Assembly (NCBI GenBank): GCA_050872805.1
Contig: JBNMHN010000009.1
Span: 1 to 21,523 of the forward strand
Direction of reading: 5' to 3'
DNA: 21,523 nucleotides
Origin: CAKVOD01 sp050872805
Lineage (GTDB): Bacteria > Bacillota > Clostridia > Christensenellales > UBA1242
This document shows, one piece after another, positions 6,410-16,428 of this stretch; the stretch's first letter is position 1; each line of letters begins with the position of its first letter. A program made the translations under genes and the position numbers. Below the pieces are notes generated by a model. It did not search any database. It was given only the letters and a program-made list of their open reading frames with translations, and was not told where the DNA came from.

Positions 6410-8605
6410 TCAACTCAAGTTTTGTTGATTTATTTCAACAAACAACGACACGCGCAAATCTTTGTTTTCATCTACAAGACGATAAATTTTTTGTATTAAT
6501 TGCTCGTGCAACTCATCCTTATAACGCATCAAAATTTGGTATCTAAACTTACTTTGAATGCGTTTTACAGGCGAATTCATTGCTTCGACAAAGTATATAT
6601 CACTGCCGTATGGTTTCAAAATCTCTTTCAATTTAAAATAGATTTTAGCAAGATATTCTTTGACGCGAAGTTCGTCTCCACCAACAAACAAAAGACGCAC
6701 AATTTTTGAAAATGGTGGGAAATTTGTTGTTTGGCGTAAATTGATTTCATTGTTATAAAACGCGTCATAATTATTCTCAATTGCTTTTTTATAAACAAAG
6801 TGTTTCGGCGAAAATGTTTGCAAAACGACAGTTCCTTCTTTTTTCGCCCTGCCACAACGCCCTGCTACTTGCGTAATCAGCTGGAAAGTGCGTTCATTGC
6901 TCCTAAAATCGGAAAAATGCAAACTCAAATCAGCGTCTATTATTCCAACAAAGGATACATCGCCAAAATCGTGCCCTTTTGCGACCATTTGCGTTCCAAC
7001 CAATATCGCAGGTTTGCACTCACCAAACTTTTTTAGTATCTGCATATGTGCATTTTTTGTTTTTGTGGTGTCATTATCCATTCTAAAAATTGGAACACTA
7101 GGAAAAGCCTTGTGAAGCTCCTCAACAACCCTTTGCGTGCCGATAGCACCTTGCTTTATCTTTTCACTACCACACGCAGGGCATCGTGTCAAAACCCTGA
7201 AACGTTTGCCGCAAAAGTGACACTTTAATTGGTTATCTTCTTTATGTAAAACAAGCGAAACATCGCAATCTGTACATTTTGCAACATAGCCACAATCGAC
7301 ACATCTCATAAATGACGAGTAACCACGACGATTGATAAAGACGATTGCTTGATTGCCGTCATTAATGCACTTTCGTAATTCTTCTTGGAACTTGTACGAA
7401 AAAAACGAAGAATTGCCACGAGACAACTCGGCGCACATATCGACGACGTGAATTCTCGGCAACGCCTTATGGTTTGCCCTATTTTTCATTGTCAAAAGCG
7501 TCAACTCGCCTTTCTCGGCTCTATAGAAAGTATCTATGCTTGGCGTCGCACTACCCAAAACAAAGTTGCAGTTATTATAATTTGCGCGAAACTCAGCCAC
7601 TTCGTGCGTATTGTATCGTGGATTACTCTCACTCACATAACTGTTGTCGTGCTCCTCGTCAATGATAATAGCACCGATGTTTTCAACTGGCGCAAAAATT
7701 GCCGAACGCACACCCACTACAATGTTTGCTTTTTTTGAAAATATTCTTTGCCATTCATCGTATCTTTCGCCGCTTGATAAGCCGCTATGCAAAATAGCAA
7801 CATTGTCACCAAATCTATTGGTAAAATTCGACAAAACTTGACCTGTTAGTGAAATTTCAGGGACAAGCATAATTGCCGTTTTACCCCTTGCAACGCAATC
7901 TTCAATTATGCGCATATAAATTTCCGTTTTGCCACTGCCTGTGACGCCGTGAATAAGGAACTTTCCATTTTTATTGCTCAAGATAGCATCCAAAGTTTGC
8001 TGCTGCTCAGCCGTCAAAGTCACATTTTTCTTTTCTACTTCATAAATCTTTGGGCGTCTATCTACAACTTGCTCGCATACTTTTAGGACGCCCTTTACTT
8101 CTAGCGCAATAACCGCACCACGCGAAAAAGTATCGCAAACTTTTGTATAGTCCGCAACTGGATTAGCACGCATATAACAAAGCAGGTTGTGTTGTTGGTG
8201 AGCATTTTTGCGAATATCAACAACCTTTTCAACATCTTTATATTCGTCATTTAAAATTACAAAATTTTTAATTTTTTCGCGAACTCTACCGCCGCGCATT
8301 TCGGACGGTAAGAAAAGACGCAAAATGTCGACCATTCGCAAATGGTATGCCTTTTTCATAAAATCCGCAAGAGCAAACATTTCTTCTTTGATGACAGGTT
8401 CATTCCTCAAAATGCTAACTACCGCTTTCAATTTCCCTTGAGGCACATCCGTATGCTCTTTTAAATTAACAACAAAACCCTCAATTTGTTTATTGCCAAA
8501 AGGGACTAACACCAATTGCCCCCGTTGCAGTCCCTCTATGCTTTCATAATCAAAGATTTTATCAATAGATTCCGATGATAAATCTACAATGACTTCGGCA
8601 ATCAT
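6410..8605 (-). CDS. priA: Primosomal protein N' (PriA replication-restart helicase)
   Basis: A 3'-to-5' DNA helicase that recognises stalled forks and reloads the replisome. The 731 residues contain an N-terminal DNA-binding domain (about 1-100), then Walker A GVTGSGKT (220-227), the DEEHD box (316-320) and GSATPS. Eight zinc-binding cysteines follow (435, 438, 444, 447, 462, 465, 475, 478), with helicase C-terminal motifs such as VAGRCGRAKK. GAGGAT lies just upstream of ATG 8605, inside the end of rpoZ, with only 2 nt between the genes. rpoZ-priA is a classic Firmicutes pairing, but coaBC, usually between them, is absent. Confidence 0.97.
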   Translation of the reverse strand: MIAEVIVDLSSESIDKIFDYESIEGLQRGQLVLVPFGNKQIEGFVVNLKEHTDVPQGKLKAVVSILRNEPVIKEEMFALADFMKKAYHLRMVDILRLFLPSEMRGGRVREKIKNFVILNDEYKDVEKVVDIRKNAHQQHNLLCYMRANPVADYTKVCDTFSRGAVIALEVKGVLKVCEQVVDRRPKIYEVEKKNVTLTAEQQQTLDAILSNKNGKFLIHGVTGSGKTEIYMRIIEDCVARGKTAIMLVPEISLTGQVLSNFTNRFGDNVAILHSGLSSGERYDEWQRIFSKKANIVVGVRSAIFAPVENIGAIIIDEEHDNSYVSESNPRYNTHEVAEFRANYNNCNFVLGSATPSIDTFYRAEKGELTLLTMKNRANHKALPRIHVVDMCAELSRGNSSFFSYKFQEELRKCINDGNQAIVFINRRGYSSFMRCVDCGYVAKCTDCDVSLVLHKEDNQLKCHFCGKRFRVLTRCPACGSEKIKQGAIGTQRVVEELHKAFPSVPIFRMDNDTTKTKNAHMQILKKFGECKPAILVGTQMVAKGHDFGDVSFVGIIDADLSLHFSDFRSNERTFQLITQVAGRCGRAKKEGTVVLQTFSPKHFVYKKAIENNYDAFYNNEINLRQTTNFPPFSKIVRLLFVGGDELRVKEYLAKIYFKLKEILKPYGSDIYFVEAMNSPVKRIQSKFRYQILMRYKDELHEQLIQKIYRLVDENKDLRVSLFVEINQQNLS

Positions 8606-8607
8606 TT

Positions 8608-8811
8608 CTAATCCTCATTCATTGTTATTTTCTTTTCAACTATTTCTTCAAGTGCTTGAGAAATTTCTTTCTTTTCAACAGGTTTTGCTGAAGCACCTTC
8701 ATAATAGTTTTTGTTAGCAATTTCTTTTGCTCTCTTTTCAGCCAAAATGCAAAGTTTGTATTTGTTGTTGTCTGTGCATTTTAGCAATGCCTCGATTGAT
8801 GGTTCAATCAT
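8608..8811 (-). CDS. rpoZ: DNA-directed RNA polymerase omega subunit
   Basis: A 67-residue protein beginning MIEPSIEALLKCTDNNKYKL, followed by AEKRAKEIANKN and a C-terminal KEISQALEEI segment. This matches the omega pattern, which supports assembly of the RNA polymerase beta' subunit. AGGAG precedes the ATG. It follows gatB by 11 nt and precedes priA by 2 nt, so it is expressed from the gatC promoter or an internal promoter I do not see. Small size lowers family certainty, but position and sequence agree. Confidence 0.9.
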   Translation of the reverse strand: MIEPSIEALLKCTDNNKYKLCILAEKRAKEIANKNYYEGASAKPVEKKEISQALEEIVEKKITMNED

Positions 8812-8822
8812 TTTAATTTCTC

Positions 8823-10256
8823 CTATTTATCTAAAATTTCTTTAATTATTTTGCTAGCGATTTGTGCATTTGCCTTACCGCCAGTGCGTTTCATAAGCTG
8901 CCCGATAAAGAACGACAGAGCTTTGGTGTTTCCACCCTTATAATCAGTAACAGATTGAGGAAATTCAGCAATTATCGTTTCAACAAGCGCTTTCAATTCT
9001 CCCTCATCGTTGTTTTGCTTCAAACCGCGTTCTTCAACAAGTTTTACGCAATCAGCATTTGTAGTCCAAATTTCATCAAACAATTCCCTGCAAGTTGCTT
9101 GGCTAATTTCGTTTGTTTCATACATTTTCATAAGGTTTGCAAAGTTCGTTGCATCGACAGGTATGCACAAATCTTCTTCATCACTTTCTTTGACTTTTTT
9201 CAATAATGTTGTCAAAATAAAGTTGCACACAAATTTTGGTGAGTTGTAAAAACTAATTACACTTTCAAAATACTTGACTAAATTCAAATCAGTAGTCAAA
9301 ACCTTTGCGTCGTATTCGCTAAGTCCAAGTTCATTGACATAATCAACGATCTTTTCTTCTCTCAGTTCTGGCATTGATTTGTGGACTTCTTCAACCAAAC
9401 TTCTTTCGATTTTGAAAGGTAGCAAGTCTGGGTCTGGGAAGTATCTATAATCTTGAGCATCCTCTTTTCTACGCATTGAGAAACTGCGGTTGCGCGCATC
9501 ATCCCAACGGCGTGTTTCTTGAACAACTTGTTCGCCCTCATCAAGCAACCTTGATTGACGCTTATATTCATACTCGATTGCTCTTGCGACTGAACGGAAT
9601 GAGTTAAGGTTCTTCATTTCCGCTCTAACACCCAATTTCTTAGCACCCTTTGGTTTTAAGGACACGTTTACATCGCAACGCAATGAACCCTGCTCCATTT
9701 TACAATCGGAAACTTCAATGTACTGCAAAATGCTTTTTAGTTTTGCTAAGTATGCAACCGCTTCTTCAGCGCTGCTCATATCGGCTTCACTGACTATTTC
9801 AATCAACGGCACTCCGCCACGATTGTAGTCAATTTGCGTACCGCCAAGTTTTGAATTGTGAATCAATTTCCCTGCATCTTCTTCAAGGTGAATGCGGTTC
9901 AATCTAATAAATTTCTTTTCGCCGTTTTCTTTCTCAATTTCAACGCCACCACCTATACAAATCGGGCGCACTGCTTGTGAAATTTGATATGCTTTAGCAA
10001 GGTCAGGATAGAAATAGTTTTTTCTCTCAAAGATTGCAATATCGTTGATTTCGCAGCCAACTGCAAGCCCTGCTTTGATGCACATCTTGACCGCTTCTTT
10101 GTTTGGAATTGGCAATGCCCCCGGCAAGCCTATACAAACTGGACAACAATTTGTGTTAGGTTCGCCACCAAATTCATTTTTGCAACTGCAAAAAACTTTT
10201 GATTTGGTCTTAAGTTCCGAGTGAACTTCAAGCCCAATGACAATATCATAATCCAT
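8823..10256 (-). CDS. gatB: Asp-tRNA(Asn)/Glu-tRNA(Gln) amidotransferase subunit B
   Basis: The 477-residue GatB subunit binds misacylated Glu-tRNA(Gln) or Asp-tRNA(Asn) and activates its acyl group with ATP for transamidation. The N-terminus DIVIGLEVHSEL, the zinc-binding cysteine cluster (CSC near residue 23, CCPVC near 37) and the signature DYNRGGVPLIEIVSE are diagnostic. A C-terminal helical YqeY-like tail ends in KANAQIASKIIKEI. The ATG at 10256 overlaps the gatA stop by one base (TAATG), a reinitiation arrangement. The gene is intact. Confidence 0.97.
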   Translation of the reverse strand: MDYDIVIGLEVHSELKTKSKVFCSCKNEFGGEPNTNCCPVCIGLPGALPIPNKEAVKMCIKAGLAVGCEINDIAIFERKNYFYPDLAKAYQISQAVRPICIGGGVEIEKENGEKKFIRLNRIHLEEDAGKLIHNSKLGGTQIDYNRGGVPLIEIVSEADMSSAEEAVAYLAKLKSILQYIEVSDCKMEQGSLRCDVNVSLKPKGAKKLGVRAEMKNLNSFRSVARAIEYEYKRQSRLLDEGEQVVQETRRWDDARNRSFSMRRKEDAQDYRYFPDPDLLPFKIERSLVEEVHKSMPELREEKIVDYVNELGLSEYDAKVLTTDLNLVKYFESVISFYNSPKFVCNFILTTLLKKVKESDEEDLCIPVDATNFANLMKMYETNEISQATCRELFDEIWTTNADCVKLVEERGLKQNNDEGELKALVETIIAEFPQSVTDYKGGNTKALSFFIGQLMKRTGGKANAQIASKIIKEILDK

Positions 10257-11710
10257 TATTTGACCTCTCTAATTGAAAAGTAATTTTTTTCAAAGCAATC
10301 CCCTGCATTGAACAATGTTTTTTCATTAAATCTATTGCTGATTAGTTGCATACCAAGCGGTAAACCTGATTTACTAATTCCGCAAGGAATAGATATTGCA
10401 GGCAATGTTGCAATGTTCACAGGAACAGTATAAATATCATTCAAGTACATTTCCAAAGGATTGTCGACTTTTTCCCCGATTTTGAACGCTGGGCTAGGCG
10501 TTGTTGGCGAAATTATAATGTCACAAGCGCTAAAGGCCTTTTCAAACTCATTAATAATGAGATTTTGCACCGCCTTCGCCTTATTGTAATATGCATCAAA
10601 ATATCCGCTTGAAAGCACAAAGTTACCGAGCATAATTCTACGTTTTACTTCCTTGCCAAATCCCTTTGTACGTGATTGGACATAGAAATCAACCAAATCT
10701 TTATATTCATCAGTTGGAACACCATATTTTATGCCGTCAAAGCGCGCAAGGTTTGACGCTGCTTCAGCGCTTGACAAAACATAGTATACCGCCAAAGCAT
10801 CCTTGATGTGTGGCAAATTGATTTCAACTTTTTCAGCGCCCTGCGCGACAAAAAAGTCAATAGCCTTTTCAATTGATTCTTTTACTTCTGTGTTAGTTAG
10901 AGACTCAAAAAACTCTTTCGCGATACCGATTTTCAAGCCTTTTACTGAACCAGTGAATGAATCAGCATAATAATTTTCTTTTGCGTGTTTTGCGCTTGTG
11001 AACTCATTGTCATCGTGTCCAGCAATTGCGTCAAGCATAATGCTGCTGTCGCGAACACTCTTAGTTATTGGCCCGACTTGGTCAAGTGAGGATGCAAACG
11101 CTACGACACCAAAGCGTGAAACAAGCCCGTATGTAGGTTTTAGCCCAACAACACCACAAAATGACGACGGCTGTCTAATTGACCCACCTGTATCAGTTCC
11201 AAGAGACGCAAAGCATTGGTCACTTGCAACGGATGCTGCTGAGCCGCCTGACGAACCACCTGGCACATAATCTTTGTTCCACGGGTTGTGAACCGCACCA
11301 AATGCGCAATTTTCCGAACTGCTACCCATTGCAAATTCGTCCATATTTGCTTTGCCGACAATTATTGCGCCATTTTCAATAAGTTTGTCAACAACAGTAG
11401 CGTTGTATGGTGACTTGTAGTCTGCCAAAAATTGAGAAGAACAGGTTGTAAATGTGCCAATCTTTGAAATATTGTCTTTTATGACAACTGGAATCCCTGC
11501 AAGCTTAGGTAAAGCATCGCCATTTGCCCTTTTCTCGTCAATTTCTTTAGCGCTCTCAAGTGCCTTTTCTTCACAAATTTCGTGCAAAATGTTCAAGTCT
11601 TTAGTTCTGTCAATCTTTGCCAAACTAAGTTTAGTGAGTTCGACAGCACTAATTTCTTTCGCCTCAAGTTTTGCGCTAATTTCTTCAATCGTTTCGTTCA
11701 TAATTTCCAT
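10256..11710 (-). CDS. gatA: Asp-tRNA(Asn)/Glu-tRNA(Gln) amidotransferase subunit A
   Basis: The amidase subunit that hydrolyses glutamine and passes ammonia to GatB. The 484 residues show the amidase signature with the Lys-cisSer-Ser catalytic triad at K78 (VVIKDN), S153 (GGSSGGS) and S177 (DTGGSIRQP). The positions are nearly identical to the Staphylococcus enzyme. Its ATG (11710) overlaps the gatC stop by one base (TAATG). A second Met at codon 4 is possible but the overlap favours the first. There are no anomalies. Confidence 0.97.
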   Translation of the reverse strand: MEIMNETIEEISAKLEAKEISAVELTKLSLAKIDRTKDLNILHEICEEKALESAKEIDEKRANGDALPKLAGIPVVIKDNISKIGTFTTCSSQFLADYKSPYNATVVDKLIENGAIIVGKANMDEFAMGSSSENCAFGAVHNPWNKDYVPGGSSGGSAASVASDQCFASLGTDTGGSIRQPSSFCGVVGLKPTYGLVSRFGVVAFASSLDQVGPITKSVRDSSIMLDAIAGHDDNEFTSAKHAKENYYADSFTGSVKGLKIGIAKEFFESLTNTEVKESIEKAIDFFVAQGAEKVEINLPHIKDALAVYYVLSSAEAASNLARFDGIKYGVPTDEYKDLVDFYVQSRTKGFGKEVKRRIMLGNFVLSSGYFDAYYNKAKAVQNLIINEFEKAFSACDIIISPTTPSPAFKIGEKVDNPLEMYLNDIYTVPVNIATLPAISIPCGISKSGLPLGMQLISNRFNEKTLFNAGDCFEKNYFSIREVK

Positions 11711-11994
11711 TATTCCACCACCGTTGGCGCTACAAAGTAGCCGTTATATTTTTTAGGCGCATTTTCGATGATTTTTTCATTTGGAAGTGAAGGTTTTACG
11801 ATGTCGTCTCTCAATTCCTCAAATTCACGAACAGGCGTCTTATCAACAACGTTTGTTGTGTCGACTTTTTGTAGTTGGTTTACGTAATCAATTATTGAAG
11901 CGAATTCACTAGAAAATTTTTCTATTTCGTCATCGCTAAACTCAAGCCTTGACAATGAAGCCAAGTGCTTTATATCTTTTTCGGTTATTTCCAT
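11710..11994 (-). CDS. gatC: Asp-tRNA(Asn)/Glu-tRNA(Gln) amidotransferase subunit C
   Basis: The 94-residue GatC subunit wraps GatA and stabilises its contact with GatB. It starts MEITEKDIKHLASLSRLEFS and contains FSSEFASIIDYVNQLQKVDT, both characteristic. GGAG lies 7 nt before ATG 11994. As the first gene behind the promoter at 12014-12042, it heads the eight-gene minus-strand operon that runs to rpe. All three subunits are present and overlap by a base, so a complete GatCAB is made here. Confidence 0.96.
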   Translation of the reverse strand: MEITEKDIKHLASLSRLEFSDDEIEKFSSEFASIIDYVNQLQKVDTTNVVDKTPVREFEELRDDIVKPSLPNEKIIENAPKKYNGYFVAPTVVE

Positions 11995-12013
11995 ACTTAA
12001 TCTCCAATTTTGA

Positions 12014-12042
12014 ATTATAACACATATTTCCTAATTTTTCAA
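12014..12042 (-). promoter_or_regulatory. Promoter of the gatCAB-rpoZ-priA-rlmN-rsgA-rpe operon
   Basis: On the minus strand, TTGAAA (12037-12042), a 17-bp spacer and a perfect TATAAT (12014-12019) preceded by TG for an extended -10. The predicted start is near 12007, about 13 nt before gatC, so the leader is very short but still includes the GGAG. Confidence 0.88.
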
Positions 12043-12089
12043 GCGAAAACGGCAAATTGTGGCATTTTACTCTATAACTTAGCAAACAT

Positions 12090-14051
12090 TTAATAGATTT
12101 TTGCGCTAACAAGGTCAATAAAGTCTTGCTCGCTCAAAATCTTTACTCCTAGCGCCTGTGCTTTTTGAAGCTTAGAACCCGGTTCACTGCCCAGCAAAAC
12201 ATATGTTGTGTTTCTTGAAACTGACGACGAAACGTTGCCGCCAAGGCTTTCAATCAAATGCGTTGCTTCGTCGCGCGTATATTTTTCAAGAGTGCCCGTC
12301 AGGACAAACGTGCAATTTGAAAAAATTCCCTCTTTTTTAGATTCAGTATCTTTAGGCTTAACACCGCGCACAAACAATTCGTTTACAATCTTTAGATTGT
12401 TTTCATTCGCAAAATAGTCTACAATGCCCTGCGCCGTGATTTCGGCAATGTCGGGTATTGAATCAAGCTCTTCAAGTGATGCGGACAAAAATCTTTCAAA
12501 CGTGTTAAAATATTTCGCTAAGTCGCGCGCAGTCTTTTTACCGATATTTTTGATGCCTAGCGCGTAGATGAACCTATCCAGTGTTGGCGACTTTGAACTT
12601 TGTATGTTTTCATACACGTTAGTAGATTTTTTGTCTTTAAATTTTTGCAATGATTTCAAACTATCCTTACTCAAATCATACAATTCAAAAGGATAGCGGA
12701 CATTAAATTCGTCATAAAAAGCGCCTATAGTTTTGTCGGATATTCCCTCAATGTTCATTGCATCCTTACTACAAAAGTGGACTATTCTTTTCTTTATTTG
12801 GTCGGGGCATCCCCACGTATTCGGGCAAAAGGTCTCAATGTCGCCCTGTTCAAGTGACGCCCCACAACAAGGGCATGTGGTCGGCAAATCGACATCGCGG
12901 CTTTCGTCTGTATCGTGCGCAAGCCCCATAATTTCGGGTATGACCTCATTACTGCGACGGACATAGACGTATGAGCCGATTTTTATGCGCTTTCTTTTTA
13001 TGTCGCTATAGTTATTCAATGTAGCGCGCTGAATTGTCGCGCCAGCCAAAAATATTGGTTCTATTACCGCAAGCGGCGTGATTTTGCCCGTTCTACCGAC
13101 TTGAAATTTGACATCAAGAACTTTACTTGTCAACTCTTGCGGAGCAAATTTATACGCCATAGCAAATTTTGGAAAACGCATTGTGTATCCAAGTTCCTGA
13201 CTTGTTTTGAAGTCATTTATCTTCAAAACAACCCCATCAATCAAGAAATCAAGGTTTTCCTTTTCTTTGTCAACTTTATCAATCAACTCAGTAATCTCGT
13301 TAAAAGTTTTAACTTCAGTATTAAAACTGCTAACTTTAAAGCGGTTTTCTTTCAAAAACGCAAAGGTTTCCATTTGTGAGCGGATTTCGCGCCCCTCTAT
13401 ATACGGAACAGCGTAAAAGTACATATCAAGATTGCGTTCCTTAGTGACTTGTGGGTTCAGGTTGCGAATTGCGCCCGCAGCGGCATTGCGCTCGTTTTTT
13501 AGTGGTTCATCAGCGCGCTCATTGTATTTTTTTAGTTCCGATTTCGGCATAATCGCTTCGCCTTGAACAATCACAGTTCCCTTGTACGGAATGGATAGCG
13601 GAATACTGCTAATTGTTTTTACTTGATTTGTTACTATTTCACCAAGAACGCCGCTTCCACGTGTCATTGCTTTACTAAATAACCCGTTTTCGTATGTTAT
13701 TGCAATAGTGAGCCCGTCAAACTTGTATTCAAAAGAAAATGTTGTGTTAGGGTATTTTTGCATTACATCGTCATACCACGTTTTGAGTTCATCTTTCGAC
13801 TGACACTTATTTAAACTATAAAGCGGAACTTTGTGTTTTTCTTTTTCAAAACTTGAAGTGACTTCAGCCCCGACGCGTTGGCTTGGAGAGTCTGGGAAAA
13901 TAAAATTGTGCTCTTTTTCAAGTGTCATAAGTTCGTCAAGTAACTTATCATACTCAGCGTCGCTGACTGTTGGTTCGTCAAGAATATAGTAGTTGTAGTT
14001 GTGGACATTGATTTCATCAATCAGCTGTCTCATTTTTTGTTTATAATCCAT
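12090..14051 (-). CDS. ligA: NAD-dependent DNA ligase LigA
   Basis: Seals nicks in replication and repair using NAD+. The 653 residues run in the family order. First comes an Ia domain, then the adenylation domain with active-site lysine K110 (YKFDG). OB-fold, four-cysteine zinc finger (CPCC...FCPNTWGCPD), helix-hairpin-helix and a C-terminal BRCT domain (FVLTGTLEKYTRDEAT) follow. I place the start at ATG 14051, five bases after AGGA. The frame opens with a TTG 16 codons earlier that lacks a binding site and adds a non-conserved tail. It follows pcrA, the usual pcrA-ligA pair. Confidence 0.96.
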   Translation of the reverse strand: MDYKQKMRQLIDEINVHNYNYYILDEPTVSDAEYDKLLDELMTLEKEHNFIFPDSPSQRVGAEVTSSFEKEKHKVPLYSLNKCQSKDELKTWYDDVMQKYPNTTFSFEYKFDGLTIAITYENGLFSKAMTRGSGVLGEIVTNQVKTISSIPLSIPYKGTVIVQGEAIMPKSELKKYNERADEPLKNERNAAAGAIRNLNPQVTKERNLDMYFYAVPYIEGREIRSQMETFAFLKENRFKVSSFNTEVKTFNEITELIDKVDKEKENLDFLIDGVVLKINDFKTSQELGYTMRFPKFAMAYKFAPQELTSKVLDVKFQVGRTGKITPLAVIEPIFLAGATIQRATLNNYSDIKRKRIKIGSYVYVRRSNEVIPEIMGLAHDTDESRDVDLPTTCPCCGASLEQGDIETFCPNTWGCPDQIKKRIVHFCSKDAMNIEGISDKTIGAFYDEFNVRYPFELYDLSKDSLKSLQKFKDKKSTNVYENIQSSKSPTLDRFIYALGIKNIGKKTARDLAKYFNTFERFLSASLEELDSIPDIAEITAQGIVDYFANENNLKIVNELFVRGVKPKDTESKKEGIFSNCTFVLTGTLEKYTRDEATHLIESLGGNVSSSVSRNTTYVLLGSEPGSKLQKAQALGVKILSEQDFIDLVSAKIY

Positions 14052-14108
14052 AAAAATCCTGCCCGTTAAAACTTGTATTACTAAGGTATTATTGCCCAAA
14101 TTGACAAA

Positions 14109-16394
14109 TTAAAGCAATGTAAGTGGCGAAACATCAAACGTCAAATTTTTTATTCCCACATCTTCAAAATTAATGGTTATAACATTTTCAGCCGCAAGGC
14201 GCGATGTATCCATAATTTCGCCTACACCAAAACGTGGGTGCTCAACCTTTGCCCCAACGACAAAGCCGTCCGTCTGTTTTTCTTGCGCGTTATCAAACAA
14301 GTATGAATTGTTTGATGCGGTTTGCGATTTGATGTTCAAGCTGTCTTGAGTTGCGTAAATTGTCTCAATCTTTCTATAACCGCCGTCGTTTTGCTTGTAT
14401 GAATTATTGCGTGCATAGCCGCCGCCATAACCACTACCATTATATCTACTTTGACCGCCGTCGAGTACGCTTTTATTAAAACTGGAAATCTTTATATTAG
14501 TCATCCCGTTAAGTTCATCCAAAAAGCGTGATTGAGCAAAGTACTTTTGTTCTCCGTACTTATATCTATTTTGGCAACGCGAAAGGAATAGTCTTTCTTT
14601 AGCACGTGTAACTGCAACATAGAATAGTCGTCTTTCTTCTTCTATATCGTCCTCATTACCGTCTCTAATGATTGGGAAGTTCTCATCCTCAAGCCCGACA
14701 ACAAATACTGCCCTATACTCAAGTCCTTTGACGGCGTGAATTGTAGCAAGCGTAACAGCATTAGTTGAGTCGTCCTGCTCATCCGCGTCACTTAGCAAAG
14801 TTACTGATTGTAGATATTCAGACAAAGAGTCATCAGGATAAGTTTTTGAGTATGAGTCAACGGAAGATAGCAAGTCGTCTATGTTTTTAATTCGGTTCTC
14901 ATTCTCAGTATCTTTCTTTTCGCTGTATGCCTCTATTATCTTTGTTTGCTCTATAACCTTTTTAACTACCTCTAGTAGTGTGCCTTGTCCCTGCATTTCG
15001 GTTAGTGATATTAGTAGTTCTCTAAAGCCCTGCAGTTTCTTTTGTAGTTGTGTCGGCGATTCGGTAAAATAGTTTCTCAAGTATTCCGCTATTGGAACAT
15101 CCTTTGCTGCCGCAAACTCAATGAGTTGTTTTTCACTTGTCGAGCCTATACCGCGCCTTGGGAAGTTTAGTACTCTCAATAGGCTAGCATTATCACTATT
15201 GTTGACCATTAGTCTTAAATACGCAAGAACATTCTTTATCTCGACGCGATCATAGAATTTCATACCGCCTATCATCTTATATGGAATATTACTACTCAAC
15301 AGTCCTTCCTCTATAGAACGACTCAGCGCATTGTATCTCATTAGTACTGCTATCTCACTATACTTGTATCCCGCATTAACGAGTTCTTTTATTCTTCTAG
15401 CAACAAAGTTAGATTCTTCTACATCGCGATACCCGATAAATAGTTCTATCGGTTCGCCCACATTGTTTTCGGTATACAAAACTTTGTCAAGACGTTGTGT
15501 ATTGTTTTTTATTACGCGGTTTGCAAGTTCTATGATGTTTTTAGTACATCTATAGTTTTGTTCTAGTTTATAAATATGGACATTGGGAAAATCGTTTTTA
15601 AATTCCAAAATATTCTCAATATTTGCGCCGCGCCAGCCGTATATACACTGGTCCTCATCACCGACAACCATTATGTTGTCGTGTTTGCCCGCAAGAATTT
15701 TTGCTATGTCGTATTGCACAGTGTTGGTGTCCTGAAACTCGTCTATGTGTATGTATTTGAATCTCTCTTGATACTTGTTTCGCGCTTCTTCATTTGTTTT
15801 CAGCAACTCATATGTTTTTATCAATAGGTCATCAAAATCAAAAGCGTTGTTCTTTAGTAGTTGAACTTGATATTCTTTGTACACTTTCACAATGTTTTCA
15901 ATCTCTTTAATATATCCAAATTCCTTTAGATACTCATCGCAAGAAAGATCGAGGTTTTTTGCATTGCTGATATGGTATATGCAAGTCTTTTTCAATTCAT
16001 CATCAAGTTGCATTTCAGCAAGGATTTGCTTTATCAAAGTTTCCTTTTCTTGTTCGCCATAGATTGAGAAGTTTTTAGTGTAGCCCAAGACATCGGCATA
16101 GGAACGCAGGATTCGCACGCACATTGAGTGGAATGTGCTTACCCACATTTGACTGCAATCAAATGTTATGCGCTCAACTCTCTCACGCATTTCCGCAGCC
16201 GCTTTGTTTGTGAAAGTAATTGCGAGTATGTTATACGGGTCAACTCCTCTTTCAATCAAATATGCGATTCGGTGGGTCAAAACACGCGTTTTCCCACTAC
16301 CTGCGCCCGCCGTAACAAGAACAGCACCCTCGGTTTGCAAAACGGGTGCTTTTTGTTCATCATTCAATGAATTAATTAAGTCAATATTTTCCAT
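14109..16394 (-). CDS. pcrA: ATP-dependent DNA helicase PcrA (UvrD/Rep family)
   Basis: A 3'-to-5' superfamily-1 helicase for repair, plasmid replication and fork clearance. The 761 residues from ATG 16394 carry the Q motif LNDEQ, Walker A GAGSGKT (about 30-36), DEFQDT, VGDEDQCIYGWRGA, TIHAVKGLEY, and a C-terminal Tudor-like segment around VEHPRFGVGEI. No ribosome binding site precedes ATG 16394. Instead a TATAAT ends 6 nt upstream, so transcription should begin at or next to the A of the ATG, giving a leaderless message. The upstream TTG at 16442 would lie in front of that start point. Confidence 0.96.
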   Translation of the reverse strand: MENIDLINSLNDEQKAPVLQTEGAVLVTAGAGSGKTRVLTHRIAYLIERGVDPYNILAITFTNKAAAEMRERVERITFDCSQMWVSTFHSMCVRILRSYADVLGYTKNFSIYGEQEKETLIKQILAEMQLDDELKKTCIYHISNAKNLDLSCDEYLKEFGYIKEIENIVKVYKEYQVQLLKNNAFDFDDLLIKTYELLKTNEEARNKYQERFKYIHIDEFQDTNTVQYDIAKILAGKHDNIMVVGDEDQCIYGWRGANIENILEFKNDFPNVHIYKLEQNYRCTKNIIELANRVIKNNTQRLDKVLYTENNVGEPIELFIGYRDVEESNFVARRIKELVNAGYKYSEIAVLMRYNALSRSIEEGLLSSNIPYKMIGGMKFYDRVEIKNVLAYLRLMVNNSDNASLLRVLNFPRRGIGSTSEKQLIEFAAAKDVPIAEYLRNYFTESPTQLQKKLQGFRELLISLTEMQGQGTLLEVVKKVIEQTKIIEAYSEKKDTENENRIKNIDDLLSSVDSYSKTYPDDSLSEYLQSVTLLSDADEQDDSTNAVTLATIHAVKGLEYRAVFVVGLEDENFPIIRDGNEDDIEEERRLFYVAVTRAKERLFLSRCQNRYKYGEQKYFAQSRFLDELNGMTNIKISSFNKSVLDGGQSRYNGSGYGGGYARNNSYKQNDGGYRKIETIYATQDSLNIKSQTASNNSYLFDNAQEKQTDGFVVGAKVEHPRFGVGEIMDTSRLAAENVITINFEDVGIKNLTFDVSPLTLL

Positions 16395-16400
16395 AGCGAC

Positions 16401-16428
16401 ATTATAACACAATTTTCTTTCAAGGCAA
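16401..16428 (-). promoter_or_regulatory. Promoter of pcrA-ligA, predicted leaderless start
   Basis: On the minus strand, TTGCCT (16423-16428), a 16-bp spacer and a perfect TATAAT (16401-16406) with an extended-10 TG. Only six bases separate the -10 from the pcrA ATG at 16394, which puts the expected transcription start on the start codon. Confidence 0.7.
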
